Shown here piece by piece: positions 62,742-64,000 of a DNA stretch of 64,000 bases. How positions within the stretch are numbered: the stretch's first letter is position 1; each line of letters opens with the position of its first letter. The notes beneath the pieces are model-generated. The model did no database searches. It was not told where the DNA came from and saw only the letters and a program-made list of their open reading frames with translations. The stretch spans positions 62,001-126,000 of the forward strand of contig NZ_JACCFG010000006.1 in the NCBI RefSeq assembly GCF_013416555.1, in the 5' to 3' direction. This DNA is from Sphingomonas sp. R-74633. Lineage in GTDB: Bacteria; Pseudomonadota; Alphaproteobacteria; Sphingomonadales; Sphingomonadaceae. The translations under genes were made by a program, and so were the position numbers.

Positions 62742-64000
62742 ATGGTTCGGCGTTTGATTGTTGCGGCCCTGCTGTGCGGCACGGCCGGGGTAGCCCATGC
62801 GGGCGACAAGCCGCTCTACCAATCGGTCCCCGCCTGGGTGACGCTCGCGCCCGAGCCTGCCACCGCCAATCCGGGCAGCGACGCGCCGGCGATGATGATC
62901 AGCGACGTCCAGGCGCGTCTCGCCGACGGGCAGAGCTGGGTCTATTATGAGCGCGCCGCGCGGCTCACGACGATCCAGACGGTGTCCTCCGCCGGCACGG
63001 TGAAGATCGACTGGCAGCCCGCGCATGGCGACCTGATCGTCCACAGCGTCGACATCCTGCGCGGCGGCAAGCGGATCGATGCGCTGAAGGGCGCCAAGTT
63101 CACCGTGATCCAGCGCGAGCAGGGGCTCGAGCGGATGATGCTCGACGGCCGGCTGACCGCGACGCTGGCGGTGGAGGGGCTCCAGGTCGGCGACGTGCTC
63201 GACCTGCGCTATTCGGTCACCAGCAAGGACCCGACGCTCAAGGGCAATGCCGTGGCGATGGCGCCGATCATCGCCGAGCCGGTCAAGATCGGCTTCGCGC
63301 GGACCCGGCTGCTCTGGCCGACCGGCACCGATGTGAAGTGGAAGGCCTATTCCGAAGGCGCTGTGCCCGAGCAGCGCGATGCCGGCGGCTGGCACGAAAT
63401 GCTGTTCAAGCAGCCGGTGATGCGCCAGCAGCCGAGCCCGGGGAGGATGCCCGGGCGCTTTTTCAAGCCGCCGATCGTCGAGGCGACGACCTTCCCGGAC
63501 TGGCAGTCGGTGTCGAAGACGATGGAGCCGCTATACCGCACCCAGGGGCTGATCGCCCCGGGCAGCCTGCTTGCAGCCGAAGTGGCGAAGATCGCCGCGG
63601 CAGAGAGGGATCCGCTGCGCCGCACCGCGGCGGCGCTGGCGCTGGTCCAGGGCAAGGTCCGCTATCTGTTCAAGGGCATGGACAACGGCAATTACGTGCC
63701 CCAGTCGCCCGCCGAGACCTGGGCGACCAAGTACGGTGACTGCAAGGCCAAGACGCTGCTGCTGCTCGCCATCCTGCACGAACTCGGCGTCGATGCCGAG
63801 CCGACTCTGGCCAATCTCGGCATGGGCGATCTTGTCGCGGCGCGGCTGCCCTCGCCGGGGGCGTTCAACCATATCTTCGTCGTCGCGCGGGTGAACGGAC
63901 AGACGCTCTGGCTCGATGGCACCGCGTCGGGCACCTATCTGGAGGACATCGCCGACGTGCCGATCTCCGGCTGGGTGCTGCCGTTGCGCCCCGCGGGCGC
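62742..64000 (+). CDS. DUF3857 and transglutaminase-like exported protein (partial at right edge)
   Basis: The frame starts at ATG 62742, five bases after GGGAGG, and stays open through the window end, so only about 419 residues are seen. Signal peptide MVRRLIVAALLCGTAGVAHA. The DUF3857 domain follows (WVYYERAARLTTIQTVSSAG, LEGLQ-like EGLQVGDVLDLRYSVTSKDP). Then a transglutaminase core with Cys in TKYGDCKAKTLLLLAILHEL, His in AFNHIFVVARVNGQ and Asp in WLDGTASG. Such proteins occur widely in the bacterial periplasm; the role is unknown. Confidence 0.88.
   Translation, partial: MVRRLIVAALLCGTAGVAHAGDKPLYQSVPAWVTLAPEPATANPGSDAPAMMISDVQARLADGQSWVYYERAARLTTIQTVSSAGTVKIDWQPAHGDLIVHSVDILRGGKRIDALKGAKFTVIQREQGLERMMLDGRLTATLAVEGLQVGDVLDLRYSVTSKDPTLKGNAVAMAPIIAEPVKIGFARTRLLWPTGTDVKWKAYSEGAVPEQRDAGGWHEMLFKQPVMRQQPSPGRMPGRFFKPPIVEATTFPDWQSVSKTMEPLYRTQGLIAPGSLLAAEVAKIAAAERDPLRRTAAALALVQGKVRYLFKGMDNGNYVPQSPAETWATKYGDCKAKTLLLLAILHELGVDAEPTLANLGMGDLVAARLPSPGAFNHIFVVARVNGQTLWLDGTASGTYLEDIADVPISGWVLPLRPAG

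Overview
The window looks like chromosomal DNA of a sphingomonad (Alphaproteobacteria, Sphingomonas-like). The evidence is the high GC, the split Fo-type ATP synthase operon with paired b and b' subunits, an alphaproteobacterial LexA box (GTTC-N7-GTTC) at uvrA, an alphaproteobacterial RpoH promoter at dnaK, a bacteriophytochrome with an HWE kinase, and several families of short palindromic REP elements. The genus is inferred from gene content; no rRNA is present.

Layout. 1-6.9 kb: a carbohydrate-use locus with the end of an Fn3-containing secreted protein, a glucoamylase-like protein, a LacI regulator, a GH3 beta-glucosidase and a GPH sugar symporter. Two near-identical AACCGGTT palindromes sit in front of lacI/bgl and of the glucoamylase gene. 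7.0-10.6 kb: tRNA-Pro(GGG), then yajC-secD-secF and an Mth938-like gene. 10.6-20.7 kb: DUF3089 hydrolase, TMEM175-type channel, histone-H1-like Lys/Ala/Pro protein, a 49-codon acidic gene, GT4 glycosyltransferase, glycine-zipper proteins, cupin, a puzzling approximately 850-bp repeat-bearing region (15.48-16.34 kb), OsmC, DUF3617 lipoprotein, and cspA with two tiny downstream genes.

20.9-24.4 kb is accessory DNA: a ParE/antitoxin pair, an AT-rich gene for a HEPN-domain protein, and a degenerate second copy of the uvrA 3' end. 24.5-38.8 kb: SOS-controlled uvrA, lipoproteins, an RTX M10 metalloprotease, a proline-rich exported protein, an ABC-F ATPase with a possible leader peptide, small unknowns, a PH-domain protein and a PCuAC copper chaperone. 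38.8-42.0 kb: dnaK-dnaJ. 42.2-47.3 kb: YdcF-like protein, tail-collar protein, a third glycine-zipper protein, an ECF sigma factor with NTF2-like tail divergent from an ABM-like gene, and an M15-like peptidase.

47.3-51.7 kb: purB, heme oxygenase and bacteriophytochrome kinase run as one overlapping minus-strand set; heme oxygenase makes the biliverdin the phytochrome binds. 51.8-54.5 kb: DUF1287, EF-hand, membrane protein, radC. 54.5-57.1 kb: atpI-B-E-F'-F with a promoter and a terminator-like hairpin ahead of atpI. 57.1-64 kb: CHASE3 hybrid kinase, small secreted and membrane proteins, a COG4798 methyltransferase, uvrC, and the start of a DUF3857/transglutaminase protein cut by the window edge. 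All function calls rest on motif and family recognition by eye.
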